The notes: generated from the letters alone by a model not told the origin. Positions 9,138 to 17,810 are shown, counted from the stretch's first letter. The stretch: 64,000 nucleotides of DNA from Butyrivibrio proteoclasticus (GCF_900115735.1 NZ_FOXO01000001.1:62001-126000); one strand, 5' to 3'. A program made the numbers and translations.

Positions 9138-10237
9138 TGGATAAAAAGGTAAGTATCATAATTCCGGTTTATCAGGCAGTCAAATATCTTAAAAGATGCG
9201 TGGAATCATGCCTGGGGCAGAGAGAAATAGATCCTGAGGAACTGGAAATAATATTAGTAGATGATGGCTCAACAGATGGCAGCAGTGAGCTTGCAGATGA
9301 GCTTGAAAAAAGCGCGAACTGTGTTTTTGACAGAAATTATATTGTTAAAGTTATCCACACTGATAACAAGGGGGTTTCTCATGCCCGTAATCTGGGAATT
9401 GAGAAAGCAACAGGTAAGTATATCTGTTTTGTGGATGCAGATGACTATGTAGACGAACACTTTGTGGCCAATCTTCTGGCTTCTGAGGATAATGATATTG
9501 CAGCTGATGTACAGTCAACAGTTATTAAGAGTAATTCAGCTAAGAATGTGGATAAGTCAGGCGATATTTTCGAAAATTGTGCATTGGATGGAGATAAGCC
9601 TGTAATAATAGATTCCACAGATATCTACCTGTCAGGACTTAATATCAGTGGCTATCAGTATATTGAGAACTCTATCTTGAACAGAAATACACATGTATGG
9701 GGAAAGCTCTTTTTACTAAGCGAGATTAAAGACAATAATATCAGCTTTAAGGAAGGCCTGACTATTGGAGAGGATCTTCTTTTTCTTCTTGATTTAGCTC
9801 TTTTGCAGGGAAAGAAAAAGACAGTTAAATGCGTTGGAACAAATGACTATGTTTATGTGGATAACCCAGAAGGCGCCATGAAAAAGGCCTTTAAGGAAAG
9901 TTATCTGGATGAAATTGTTTGTTGGCGAAATGCAGAGGAGAAGCTTCTTGGCGCAAGGGAATACATTTCAAGTTATTCTTTTGTAAGTGTCGCAGTAAGC
10001 CAGATCATGACAGCTCTTTTGGTGGCAGGAAAGCTGGCACGGACTGATGAAGGTACAAGAGACAAAGCGTTGGAAGCACTTGTTATTTCAAAGGTAAAAG
10101 AGCAGATTGGACATGCGCTTAAAGTAAGAGGCACTTTTGCGGCTCTTGAGTTGGGATACAAAATAAAGGTGACACTTTTCAGATTTAGTCCGAAGTTTTA
10201 TCTTAAACTGTATGGAAACTATAAATCTCAGAGATAA
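9137..10237 (+). CDS. Family 2 glycosyltransferase
   Basis: A 366-residue GT2: KKVSIIIPVYQAVKYLKRCVES at the N-terminus, DDGSTDGS, then VDADDYV with Asp100 and Asp102-103 as the metal-binding set. In-frame ATGs at 9101 and 9122 would extend it into the upstream gene; 9137 is chosen because it forms a TGATG junction with the previous stop and places the Rossmann strand at the N-terminus. The C-terminal half (about 220-366) is typical of repeat-unit assembly enzymes but gives no specificity. Confidence 0.83.
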   Translation: MDKKVSIIIPVYQAVKYLKRCVESCLGQREIDPEELEIILVDDGSTDGSSELADELEKSANCVFDRNYIVKVIHTDNKGVSHARNLGIEKATGKYICFVDADDYVDEHFVANLLASEDNDIAADVQSTVIKSNSAKNVDKSGDIFENCALDGDKPVIIDSTDIYLSGLNISGYQYIENSILNRNTHVWGKLFLLSEIKDNNISFKEGLTIGEDLLFLLDLALLQGKKKTVKCVGTNDYVYVDNPEGAMKKAFKESYLDEIVCWRNAEEKLLGAREYISSYSFVSVAVSQIMTALLVAGKLARTDEGTRDKALEALVISKVKEQIGHALKVRGTFAALELGYKIKVTLFRFSPKFYLKLYGNYKSQR

Positions 10238-10270
10238 AAAATATATGAAAAATAGTGAGAGAGAATTCGC

Positions 10271-11488
10271 ATGAATCTAAACAGACCGATAGTTTTATAT
10301 TATCATGCAGGTAGTGGAAATCACGGCTGCGAGGCGATTGCAAACAGCACGCTAAAGCTCATTCATAGAAAGAGGATTGAGCAGGGCTGCATCATGGATA
10401 AGACTCCGATTCCTATAGTGATTTCCAACAATGTGGATGAAGACAGGAAGTATTCCCTGGGAGATCTGGAGAAACAGGGATTGTGCATTCTTGTAAATGA
10501 AAGACATATTGATAAGGATTTTTTTGCACATGTAATTTATTATGGTTGGCGCAAAGTTACGGGCGATAAGCAGTCCTTTATGAGATACAGATTCAGGGAC
10601 GGTTACAGGGCATATACCCTTGAACATAACAGGTGTGATCATAAGAAAACGGATGAAAAGAAAGATATGAGCACTGCATCAGGCAATACACCTCTTGCGA
10701 TATCGATAGGTGGAGACAACTATTGCTACCCCGAGATGGTTTCTGACCTGATACTTGCTCATGATTACTTCAGAAAAAAAGGCTTTGATACAGTTCTCTG
10801 GGGGTGCTCAATTGAACCTGACTCCCTGAAGGATGCAGCTCTTTTAAAAGATCTTATGAATTTCGACAGGATATATGCAAGAGAGTCAATTTCTTATAAT
10901 GCTCTTTTAGAGGCAGGAATCTCAGTGGATAAGCTTGAACTTAGAAAAGATCCGGCTTTTGAACTTGAGACAAATGCTGTATCCGGGATACGTGATGGAG
11001 CTTTTGAGTTGCCGGGGAAATATATCGGTATAAACTTAAGCCCTATGGTAATTGCCAAGGAAAGTACTTCGGGTATTACCATGGAGAATTATAAGAGGTT
11101 TATTCATTATATCCTGGAAAATACTGATCAGTCTGTTGTACTGATCCCACATGTGGTCTGGGCAGGCAGCGATGACAGAAAGCCGCTTTCTGAGCTTTAT
11201 GATGCTTTTAAGGATAGTGGAAGAGTTCTTTTGATTGAGGATATGCCGGCTTCGGACCTAAAGGGCTACATTTCACAGTGCAGCTTCTTTGTAGGAGCAA
11301 GGACACACAGCACCATTGCAGCTTATTCAAGTGGTGTACCGACTCTTGTAATTGGTTATTCGGTCAAGAGCCGCGGTATTGCGACAGATCTTTTCGGGAG
11401 CTATGAGAATTACTGCCTTCCGGTGCAGGAACTTTCCGATCCGGATGCACTTATAAATGGCTATAAGTGGGTAATGAGTCATTCATGA
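10271..11488 (+). CDS. Polysaccharide pyruvyl transferase family protein
   Basis: A 405-residue soluble enzyme of the CsaB/WcaK-type family (PF04230). Family marks: GSGNHGCEAI near the N-terminus, SIGGDNYCYPE, LWGCSIEPD, IYARESISYNALLEAG, and the C-terminal FFVGARTHSTIAAYSSGVPTLVIGYSVKSRG (split here only as a description of the GAR-x-H block). These enzymes add a ketal pyruvate from phosphoenolpyruvate to a sugar, giving the polymer a negative charge. It sits between GT2 and GT11 genes, so it probably decorates the repeat unit. Confidence 0.82.
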   Translation: MNLNRPIVLYYHAGSGNHGCEAIANSTLKLIHRKRIEQGCIMDKTPIPIVISNNVDEDRKYSLGDLEKQGLCILVNERHIDKDFFAHVIYYGWRKVTGDKQSFMRYRFRDGYRAYTLEHNRCDHKKTDEKKDMSTASGNTPLAISIGGDNYCYPEMVSDLILAHDYFRKKGFDTVLWGCSIEPDSLKDAALLKDLMNFDRIYARESISYNALLEAGISVDKLELRKDPAFELETNAVSGIRDGAFELPGKYIGINLSPMVIAKESTSGITMENYKRFIHYILENTDQSVVLIPHVVWAGSDDRKPLSELYDAFKDSGRVLLIEDMPASDLKGYISQCSFFVGARTHSTIAAYSSGVPTLVIGYSVKSRGIATDLFGSYENYCLPVQELSDPDALINGYKWVMSHS

Positions 11489-11527
11489 TAAAGAGGAAAA
11501 CGAGAAGATAAAATTGGGGATGAGAGT

Positions 11528-12457
11528 ATGATAATTTTGCAGATAGCTGGTGGTTTGGGGAACCAGATGCAGCAGTATGCGCTTTATAGAAAACTTTTAA
11601 AGTGTGGGAAAACAGTAAAGCTGGATCTTTCATGGTTCGGGCCTGAAGTTCAGAAGAATATGCTTGCTCCACGTGAGTTTGAGCTGTCTCTTTTTAAGGA
11701 CCTTCCATACGAAATTTGTACAAAAGAGGAAAAAGAAGCTCTCGTTAAGCAGAGTCTTTTTAATAAGGTTTTAGGAAAATTGTCACAGAAACTGGGGAGA
11801 AGCGACAGCTCCAATCCAAAGGTTTTTGTGGAAAAAAAGATGTACCACGAAGAGATTTTTGACTTGGATGATGTTTATATTACCGGATATTTTGCCTGCC
11901 AGTACTATTATGATGATGTGATGGGAGAGCTTCAGGATCTGTTTGTATTTCCACCGCATTCCATTCCGGAACTTGATCAGCGCAATGCTGTTCTTGCTGC
12001 GAGGATGGAAAAAGAAAATTCGGTTAGTGTCCATATCAGGCGCGGTGACTATCTTAGCCCTGAAAATGTGGAGATTCTTGGAAATATTGCTTCAGAAGAA
12101 TACTATGAGAGCGCCATGAATTACTTCCTTCAAAAGAATCCGGATACACATTTTTATATTTTTACCAGTGATCATGAGTATGCCAGAGAGCACTACAGCG
12201 ATGAAATGCGATACACGATCATTGATTGGAACACCGGCAAGAACAGCATTCAGGATCTTATGCTCATGAGCCACTGCAAGGGCAACATCTGTGCCAATTC
12301 CACATTTAGCTTTTGGGGAGCAAGGCTCAATAAGCGTCCTGACAGAGAACTTGTCCGCACCCTCAAGATGCGAAATAATCAGGAAGCGTTGCCTGAAGTT
12401 ATGCATAAATACTGGAAAAACTGGATTCTCATTGATGAGAACGGAGTGATTGTTTGA
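11528..12457 (+). CDS. Alpha-1,2-fucosyltransferase-like glycosyltransferase, GT11 (third copy)
   Basis: A 309-residue GT11 protein with an intact motif set: IAGGLGNQMQQYALYRKL at the N-terminus, canonical HIRRGDY from His169, and ANSTFSFWGARLN near residue 257. It is closer to the family consensus than the gene at 3781. GDP-fucose as donor is the default expectation. With the other two GT11 genes it suggests a surface glycan with several deoxyhexose branches. The start follows GGGGATGAG. A 142-base gap without clear signals separates it from the flippase gene. Confidence 0.87.
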   Translation: MIILQIAGGLGNQMQQYALYRKLLKCGKTVKLDLSWFGPEVQKNMLAPREFELSLFKDLPYEICTKEEKEALVKQSLFNKVLGKLSQKLGRSDSSNPKVFVEKKMYHEEIFDLDDVYITGYFACQYYYDDVMGELQDLFVFPPHSIPELDQRNAVLAARMEKENSVSVHIRRGDYLSPENVEILGNIASEEYYESAMNYFLQKNPDTHFYIFTSDHEYAREHYSDEMRYTIIDWNTGKNSIQDLMLMSHCKGNICANSTFSFWGARLNKRPDRELVRTLKMRNNQEALPEVMHKYWKNWILIDENGVIV

Positions 12458-12599
12458 AAAAGCGCATTATAGTATAACGCAATTGTTCGCAAGTACGTAT
12501 GAGCGTGTAAATTGAGCAGCTTGATAAAAATAGAAATACACCAGATTCATAAATATGTTAAGTCTGGCATATGAAAGATGAATAAAGGAATTAGTTTTA

Positions 12600-14123
12600 A
12601 TGGGTAGAGTTAAGTCGGCAACAAGAAATATTGCATTTGGATATATTGGTCAGGTTGCGACCATGATCATGTCTTTTGTGCTGCGAAAGATCTTTATCAT
12701 GCATCTTAGCGAAACTCTGCTTGGTATAAACAGCACATACACGAATATTCTCTCAATCCTTAACATGGCAGAGCTTGGCATTGGAACAGCCCTTAATTTC
12801 AGCCTTTATGGTCCGGTATCCCGCGGCGAAAAAGAAAAGATCAAGTCCTACATGCAGATGTACAGAAAGGCTTATTACTGTATTGCTTTGGTAGTGGCTG
12901 TTATGGGTACAGCTCTTGCACCATTTCTTAAGTATCTTGTAAAAAAGCCCGATGGAGTACTTTTACGGGATCTGACTCTCTACTATTTCATTTTTCTTTT
13001 TAATACTGTCAGCAGCTACTTTGTTGCTTATAAATATAGCCTGGTCAATGCTGAACAAAAGAACTATGTTCAGACTAACATTCTTACAATAACAAAAGTT
13101 ATTACAGTTTTTTTTCAGATAATTGTAATTGTTACTACAAAGAATTTCTATCTGTTCCTGATAACAGATGCAGTGATCCAGCTTGTTCAGAAGATATTTG
13201 TTTCAAGATATCTTAACAAGATGTACCCATATCTTACAGAAAAAGATATTACGCCTTTGTCAAAAGAAGAGAGCGATACAGTTTGGAAAAAGACGAAAGC
13301 GCTTGTCTTCCACAAGGTTGGCGATGTAGCCAGACTCCAGACCGATGCGCTTATCATTTCTTCTTTTATCGAAGTTAAGATGGCTGGCTTTGTTGACAAC
13401 TACAACATGGTTATCAGTTCGGTTTCAAATTTTGTAAATATCATTTTTAACTCAGTAATATCAAGCTTTGGAAATCTCATAGCCACCGAATCCAGGGAAA
13501 AGCAATATGAAATGTTCAAAGTCTACAGATTTTTTGCATCCTGGGTCTATGGCTACTCCTGTGTGGGGTTCATGGTTCTTTTGACTCCTCTTATCAGGAT
13601 AATGTACGGAGATTACTGGGCTCTTGCGCCGATGGTAATCTATTGTATTCTCATTGATTATTACTTCAAGGGCGATCGAATTGTCCTTAGTAACTATAAG
13701 ACTGCAGCCGGCGTATTCGAGCAGGATAAGTACCTTGCTCTTATTCAGGGAGCAGTAAACCTTGTGATATCAATTGCGCTGGTGCAGACGCCCCTTGGCC
13801 TTGCCGGAATTTACATCGGAACAATAGTTTCAGGACTTATTGCCAATATTACAAAACCAATTATTATCTACCGTGCCTGTTTTGACATGAGCGCGAAAAG
13901 CTACTTTATAGACACCTGCAAATATCTTGCAAGCCTTGTATTTGTATTGGTTGTATGCAATGCTATCAGTATCAGGCTTCTTGCAAATTTAAATATCCTT
14001 ACCTTCCTTGTTATGGCTGTTATCATTACTGTCGTATTCAACGGAGTATATTTCCTCTTGTACGGCCGAACAGCAGAGTTTAGGTATGTTCTCGGTAAAG
14101 TCCTCGCGAAGGTTGGAAGGTAA
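12600..14123 (+). CDS. wzx: Wzx-type polysaccharide flippase (MOP superfamily)
   Basis: A 507-residue protein with about 14 hydrophobic helices and no ATPase motif, typical of Wzx/RfbX or PST transporters. The N-terminus (VKSATRNIAFGYIGQVATMI) fits the amphipathic start of this family. It would move undecaprenyl-diphosphate-linked repeat units across the membrane. It is the last gene of the first glycan cluster, while a second Wzx gene lies at 54.9 kb and an ABC-type flippase at 1.95 kb, so several glycans may be exported. Symbol used for the functional class only. Confidence 0.82.
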   Translation: MGRVKSATRNIAFGYIGQVATMIMSFVLRKIFIMHLSETLLGINSTYTNILSILNMAELGIGTALNFSLYGPVSRGEKEKIKSYMQMYRKAYYCIALVVAVMGTALAPFLKYLVKKPDGVLLRDLTLYYFIFLFNTVSSYFVAYKYSLVNAEQKNYVQTNILTITKVITVFFQIIVIVTTKNFYLFLITDAVIQLVQKIFVSRYLNKMYPYLTEKDITPLSKEESDTVWKKTKALVFHKVGDVARLQTDALIISSFIEVKMAGFVDNYNMVISSVSNFVNIIFNSVISSFGNLIATESREKQYEMFKVYRFFASWVYGYSCVGFMVLLTPLIRIMYGDYWALAPMVIYCILIDYYFKGDRIVLSNYKTAAGVFEQDKYLALIQGAVNLVISIALVQTPLGLAGIYIGTIVSGLIANITKPIIIYRACFDMSAKSYFIDTCKYLASLVFVLVVCNAISIRLLANLNILTFLVMAVIITVVFNGVYFLLYGRTAEFRYVLGKVLAKVGR

Positions 14124-14281
14124 GAGGAAGCTTTAGAAAAGTTCTTTTGAAGGTGAGAAAAAAAGCTTTTTGAAAAGCGTGCTGAATTATGCTTGCAAAT
14201 GAAATGATAAGCATTTCTATCCCCTCCAATGGGCATAGAAGCGGTAAACATGATGTACTTGTGCATATAGAGGTGTAAACT
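14124..14281. other. Intergenic gap between flippase and GH88/105-like gene
   Basis: These 158 bases hold short A/T-rich palindromic bits (AAAAAGCTTTTT at about 14160-14175) but no convincing terminator, promoter or small gene. An AGAGGTG site sits just before the next start. Confidence 0.3.
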
Positions 14282-15529
14282 ATGGGCTACAGAGTTACAG
14301 ATGAAAGATACAAAATGGTCATTGACAGGACAGTTGACGATTTGCTTGAAATCATGAATGTTTCTTTGATTCAGCAGGCAAAGGATGTAGTGAAAAGTTT
14401 TATGGGGCGCTCGGTTCGAACCAAGGATCCGTTGTTTTGGCCTGCAGGAATGTTGATGCTAGGGCTGATATCTGCAGCAGAGCAGGCGGACGTCAAACAG
14501 GATATTGCATCTGACCTAAATGACGTCAAGCCGGATATATCATCTACTAAACTTGACAGCGGGATAAAAAGCAAGTGCCTGGCTGCTATTTCAGCCCATC
14601 TGGACATGTGGCTTAAATCCTATGATGGAAAGATAGATTTTGTTGATGATGCCTTGGCTGGTGTTTGCTTTATCAGAGCATATGAGTTGACTCATGAAGA
14701 TAAATATAAAGAGGCTTCTGACAAGATAGCACAGTTCATTTTGACTGCACCTAGAGATGAGCAGGGGACTGTCATCTATAATCCGGGCAGAAATTCATCA
14801 AATATTTTTGCAGACGGAGTTGGACAGGTTTCAATGTTCATGGCTGCATACATTAGTGCTTTTCCGGATAGTGACATTGTTATAAGCTCGGGTTCCAGGC
14901 TTGATGCCAGCAAACAGATTAAAAATTTCTTTGAAATGGGAGTGGATAAGAAAAGTGGTCTTAATTACCATGGATATTCGCTTTCTGATAATCAGAAAAA
15001 AGGTCTTCTTGGCTGGGGAAGGGCATTCGGATGGATGTATATGGGAGTCGCAGAGGCAGCCTGCGCTGCAGTTAAGAGTAGTGCCGATGAATTGGCTGGT
15101 AATAACGAGACTTTCAATAATTTTGAGTGCGTAAGAGAGTGTCCGGATAGAAAACGTTGTTTCATGAATTCAGGTTTCAACATAACCGGGCTGTACAGGC
15201 AAATGAGCAGAACAGCTCTCGAATATCAACGTGCAGATGGCGGTTGGAGCTGGCAGATTCAGGGAACAGAAGGACATATTGATATGTCGGCAACTGGCAT
15301 GATTGCGTATTCACTGGCGCGGGGTTACAATGCGGGGATACTTGATAACGTTGAAGATATAGACAGCTCTTTTGACAAGGCTATCGACTGTATGCTGTCG
15401 CATACTGAAAAAGGAGCAGTGCTTGATGCGCTTAGTTCATGTGATGATTTTGGGGTTCATTATCAGACTTATGGGCATTATCCTTGGGGACAAGGAGCAG
15501 TACTCGCGGCACTTGCAGAGATAAGATAA
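14282..15529 (+). CDS. GH88/GH105-like (alpha/alpha)6-barrel glycoside hydrolase
   Basis: A 415-residue protein without a signal peptide, so probably cytoplasmic. The string FADGVGQVSMFMAAY places Asp178 where the catalytic Asp of unsaturated rhamnogalacturonyl/glucuronyl hydrolases sits. GWGRAFGW (244-251) matches the W-x-RGNGW block, and MSATGMIAYSLARG plus YPWGQGAVLAAL match the C-terminal blocks. Known family members cleave unsaturated uronyl residues left by polysaccharide lyases. No lyase is nearby; the next gene is a sugar kinase. A Cys-rich insert (ECVRECPDRKRCF, near residue 285) is unusual. Exact substrate is open. Confidence 0.66.
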   Translation: MGYRVTDERYKMVIDRTVDDLLEIMNVSLIQQAKDVVKSFMGRSVRTKDPLFWPAGMLMLGLISAAEQADVKQDIASDLNDVKPDISSTKLDSGIKSKCLAAISAHLDMWLKSYDGKIDFVDDALAGVCFIRAYELTHEDKYKEASDKIAQFILTAPRDEQGTVIYNPGRNSSNIFADGVGQVSMFMAAYISAFPDSDIVISSGSRLDASKQIKNFFEMGVDKKSGLNYHGYSLSDNQKKGLLGWGRAFGWMYMGVAEAACAAVKSSADELAGNNETFNNFECVRECPDRKRCFMNSGFNITGLYRQMSRTALEYQRADGGWSWQIQGTEGHIDMSATGMIAYSLARGYNAGILDNVEDIDSSFDKAIDCMLSHTEKGAVLDALSSCDDFGVHYQTYGHYPWGQGAVLAALAEIR

Positions 15530-15576
15530 TATTGGTTAGCAAATTATAAAAAAATAGGAAAGAGAAGGGGATTACA

Positions 15577-16443
15577 ATGAGATACGGAGCACTTGAAGCT
15601 GGCGGAACAAAGATGATTGTAGCAATTGGGGATGAGAATGGAAAGATCTTGGAGAGAGCGTCTTTTCCTACGCTCACACCTGCAGAGACAATGCCTAAGA
15701 TGATTGATTTCTTCAAAGATAAAGAAATCGTTAGTCTTGGAATTGCCTGCTTTGGACCTATTGATCTGAACAAAGAGTCAAAGACATACGGATATATTAC
15801 ATCAACACCAAAGCTTGATTGGAAAAACTATGACATCGTCGGGGAATTCAAACGAGCCCTTAATGTTCCTGTTGGATTTGATACAGACGTTAACGGTTCG
15901 CTTCTTGGTGAGATTACATGGGGATGTGCTCAAAACAAGACAGATGCTATCTATCTTACTATTGGAACCGGCATTGGCGGAGGAGTTATGACTAATGGCA
16001 AGCTCCTTCATGGCATGCTTCATCCCGAGATGGGACACATAAAGCTGGCTCTTGAAGAGGGTGATTCATACAAAGGAAAATGCCCATATCATGGCACTTG
16101 TTTTGAAGGCTTGGCAGCAGGCCCTGCAATAGAAGAACGCTGGGGTAAAAAAGCTGTTGAACTTGCTGATAATAAAGAGGTATGGGAGCTTGAAAGTGCC
16201 TATATTGCACAGGCTCTCAGTTCTTATATACTTACGCTCAGTCCTCAGATAATTATTCTTGGCGGCGGGGTAATGCACCAGATGCAGCTTTTTCCACTTA
16301 TAAGGAAAAAAGTCATTGAACAACTCAATGGTTATATCAATACTGATGAGATCAAGAACATTGACGAATATATTGTTCCTGCAAGTCTAAACGATGATCA
16401 GGGAATAATGGGAGCTGTGAAGCTCGCTATAGATGCAGCTTAA
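15577..16443 (+). CDS. scrK: ROK-family fructokinase
   Basis: A 288-residue kinase. It opens with YGALEAGGTKMIVAIG (ATP phosphate-binding loop), has IGTGIGGG in the middle, and the substrate/zinc segment HPEMGH (149-154) followed by Cys169 and Cys175 in GKCPYHGTCFEGLA. The EAGGTK start and the H-x4-H/Cys arrangement are those of zinc-containing fructokinases (YdhR/GmuE/ScrK group) rather than glucokinases. It would make fructose-6-phosphate for central metabolism and nucleotide-sugar supply. A good AGAAGGGGA site precedes the ATG. It probably shares a transcript with the hydrolase 47 bases upstream. Confidence 0.8.
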   Translation: MRYGALEAGGTKMIVAIGDENGKILERASFPTLTPAETMPKMIDFFKDKEIVSLGIACFGPIDLNKESKTYGYITSTPKLDWKNYDIVGEFKRALNVPVGFDTDVNGSLLGEITWGCAQNKTDAIYLTIGTGIGGGVMTNGKLLHGMLHPEMGHIKLALEEGDSYKGKCPYHGTCFEGLAAGPAIEERWGKKAVELADNKEVWELESAYIAQALSSYILTLSPQIIILGGGVMHQMQLFPLIRKKVIEQLNGYINTDEIKNIDEYIVPASLNDDQGIMGAVKLAIDAA

Positions 16444-16668
16444 ATTAGTTGGTAATTTCATTTAATAAGTCATACTAAATATTTGTATCGAAACCGATTA
16501 AGGCAATTGTCACAAAAATTTTTTAATTTTGTATTTGGATAAAAAAAATGCAAAAAGCCCACCACTACTCGCTCTAATGCTATTTTCGGAGGATGTGCTA
16601 TTTAATTATTTTTATTGAAATTTTGTATTAAATTTTAATAAGTAATTATGAAATAAAGTTAAAATTTA
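16444..16668. other. AT-rich intergenic region after fructokinase
   Basis: No gene is apparent. It holds an A/T-only inverted repeat (ACAAAA...TTTTGT, about 16513-16535) that could be a weak terminator and a GAAACCGATTAA string at about 16489 that resembles a LacI-type operator only loosely. Confidence 0.3.
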
Positions 16669-16677
16669 TGATAAAAT
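16669..16677 (+). promoter_or_regulatory. Extended -10 promoter of the 88-aa gene
   Basis: TG-A-TAAAAT, an extended -10 with one mismatch to TATAAT, in a very A/T-rich stretch. A clear -35 is not visible. It lies directly upstream of a perfect 5' leader hairpin and about 80 bases before the start codon. Confidence 0.4.
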
Positions 16678-16683
16678 TATGTT

Positions 16684-16703
16684 GAAGGATAATCTTATCC
16701 TTC
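16684..16703 (+). other. Perfect 5'-leader hairpin (9-bp stem, 2-nt spacer)
   Basis: GAAGGATAA, then TC, then TTATCCTTC: two exactly complementary 9-base arms a few bases downstream of the inferred transcription start. A 5'-terminal stem like this commonly protects an mRNA from decay; that role is inferred. Confidence 0.5.
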
Positions 16704-16759
16704 GGAAAAGACTTCAATTGTTGGACATAAATGGAAAGAGAGAAAGGAGCGACTTGCTT

Positions 16760-17026
16760 ATGAGTAACAGCCAGCTGCAATACTCTCCGTTCAAACCAAA
16801 CTTGAAGACAGCCGAAGTATTTGCGTGGGGCGATCCGGAGTATAATCTTTTTGACCAGCTGAACGAAAAGTACGAAAAGACACACCCTGAGTATTCAACA
16901 TTATCTTCGTACGAAAAGATGGTTATCAGAGAGCAGATTCATCATGAAGCTATTGGCCTGACACCATTGAATCTTATTAAGAGTTTCATCGAAGATCCGC
17001 AGTTCGATGAATTTAGAATTGTATGA
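16760..17026 (+). CDS. Small hypothetical protein, 88 residues
   Basis: Not recognised. The start at 16760 is chosen over an in-frame ATG at 16679 because AAAGGAG (16742-16748) precedes it and the leader hairpin would otherwise be coding. The product is soluble and mixed-charge, rich in aromatic and acidic residues (FAWGDPEYNLFDQL, then a helical STLSSYEKMVIREQIHHEA, then an acidic end). It has its own promoter, leader hairpin and a strong terminator, so it is a stand-alone, probably well-expressed unit. No signal peptide, no metal-binding motif. Confidence 0.65.
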   Translation: MSNSQLQYSPFKPNLKTAEVFAWGDPEYNLFDQLNEKYEKTHPEYSTLSSYEKMVIREQIHHEAIGLTPLNLIKSFIEDPQFDEFRIV

Positions 17027-17056
17027 CTTATTAAATGATTTTACCGTACTCATCTA

Positions 17057-17094
17057 ATCCCAGAACTAGCAAATAGTTCTGGGATAATTTTTTA
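17057..17094 (+). terminator. Intrinsic terminator of the 88-aa gene
   Basis: Perfect 12-bp stem ATCCCAGAACTA / TAGTTCTGGGAT with loop GCAAA, followed by AATTTTTTAT. A textbook terminator 30 bases after the stop. Confidence 0.9.
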
Positions 17095-17281
17095 TATCAT
17101 AGGAAATTGCTTCCTATGATATAAAAAATCGCTCCGCTAAGGAAGCGCACTACTGTGTATGACATTTCACTAGGCTCGAAAAAACCTCGCCAAGTGATCT
17201 GCACATCGCGCGATTGGAAGATGTTGCATAAATGCAACCGCGCTCGGCGCGAGAATGTCGCAAGCGACATTCTTTTTTATG
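17093..17281 (+). repeat. Mosaic multi-hairpin intergenic repeat, copy 1
   Basis: The element starts with a perfect 15-bp stem (TTTATATCATAGGAA / TTCCTATGATATAAA, loop ATTGC), then GCTCCGCTAAGGAAGCGCAC, a 56-base segment absent from copy 2 (17151-17206, containing hairpin H1), then a 75-base module with stems GTTGCAT/ATGCAAC, CGCGC/GCGCG and GAATGTCG/CGACATTC followed by TTTTTT. The outer modules are nearly identical to those at 22378-22513, 5 kb away. It fills the gap between the 88-aa gene and the minus-strand membrane gene. No transposase or clear terminal inverted repeats are seen. Confidence 0.85.
17167..17197 (-). repeat. Hairpin H1: covarying stem with invariant 15-nt loop
   Basis: Read on the minus strand: stem TCACTTGG / CCTAGTGA around the loop CGAGGTTTTTTCGAG. 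The pairing has a T-T mismatch three positions from the loop, the same place as in H2 (22309) and H3 (23254). On this strand it lies about 100 bases 3' of the minus-strand membrane gene. Confidence 0.7.
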
Positions 17282-17297
17282 ATTTCATTCACTATCA

Positions 17298-17810
17298 TCA
17301 TCCCTTCTTCTCATACTTAACCTTGGCGGCCTGAATCTGGGCGTTGACGTCAGACAGAAATTGATGATTTGTTGGATCTGAAATGAACATAAGGAAATCA
17401 CTGGCTTCCTTGCTGGTGAGCTTTTGGATTCCGGTAAGATAAGACATGATTTCTTCCTGAGTTTTGCCCTCGCGGATAAAGCTCTCGACTTTATCGAAAA
17501 GAATCATAAACCTGCGGACTTTATTTTTAGTATTAATATGATGCAGTTCAATAATAATGGAAAGCAGAATGAACGAAGATGCCACAAAAAGAATCAGGCT
17601 CAGTATACCATACAGATAGATACCAACCCTCATATTAAGAATAGTAGAACATAAAGATGATAACACCAGAATAGAAAGAGATGTTATCAAGATGACCAGC
17701 CTGGTATAATTACGGAACTTGTCATCTAAATCCATGAGCTTTACAGCGAGCCCAAAAACTATATAAAACACCGCTGCAAAAGCCATCCCCAGATAACACA
17801 ACTGAAGCAT
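17298..17810 (-). CDS. Small membrane protein, function unknown
   Basis: A 170-residue protein read on the minus strand with three or four hydrophobic helices in the first 90 residues, then a charged cytoplasmic-looking domain (KNKVRRFMILFDKVESFIREGKT onwards) rich in predicted helix. It is preceded on its strand by AAAGGGGG about nine bases before the ATG, which supports real translation. I do not recognise the family. It is flanked by the repeat element on its 3' side and diverges from livJ; nothing links it functionally to either. Confidence 0.6.
   Translation of the reverse strand: MLQLCYLGMAFAAVFYIVFGLAVKLMDLDDKFRNYTRLVILITSLSILVLSSLCSTILNMRVGIYLYGILSLILFVASSFILLSIIIELHHINTKNKVRRFMILFDKVESFIREGKTQEEIMSYLTGIQKLTSKEASDFLMFISDPTNHQFLSDVNAQIQAAKVKYEKKG

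Noticed and set aside
16486..16502. CcpA cre or LacI-type operator near the fructokinase gene
   Set aside because: The GAAACCGATTAA string lies downstream of the fructokinase and misses the outer bases of the cre consensus; too weak to call.
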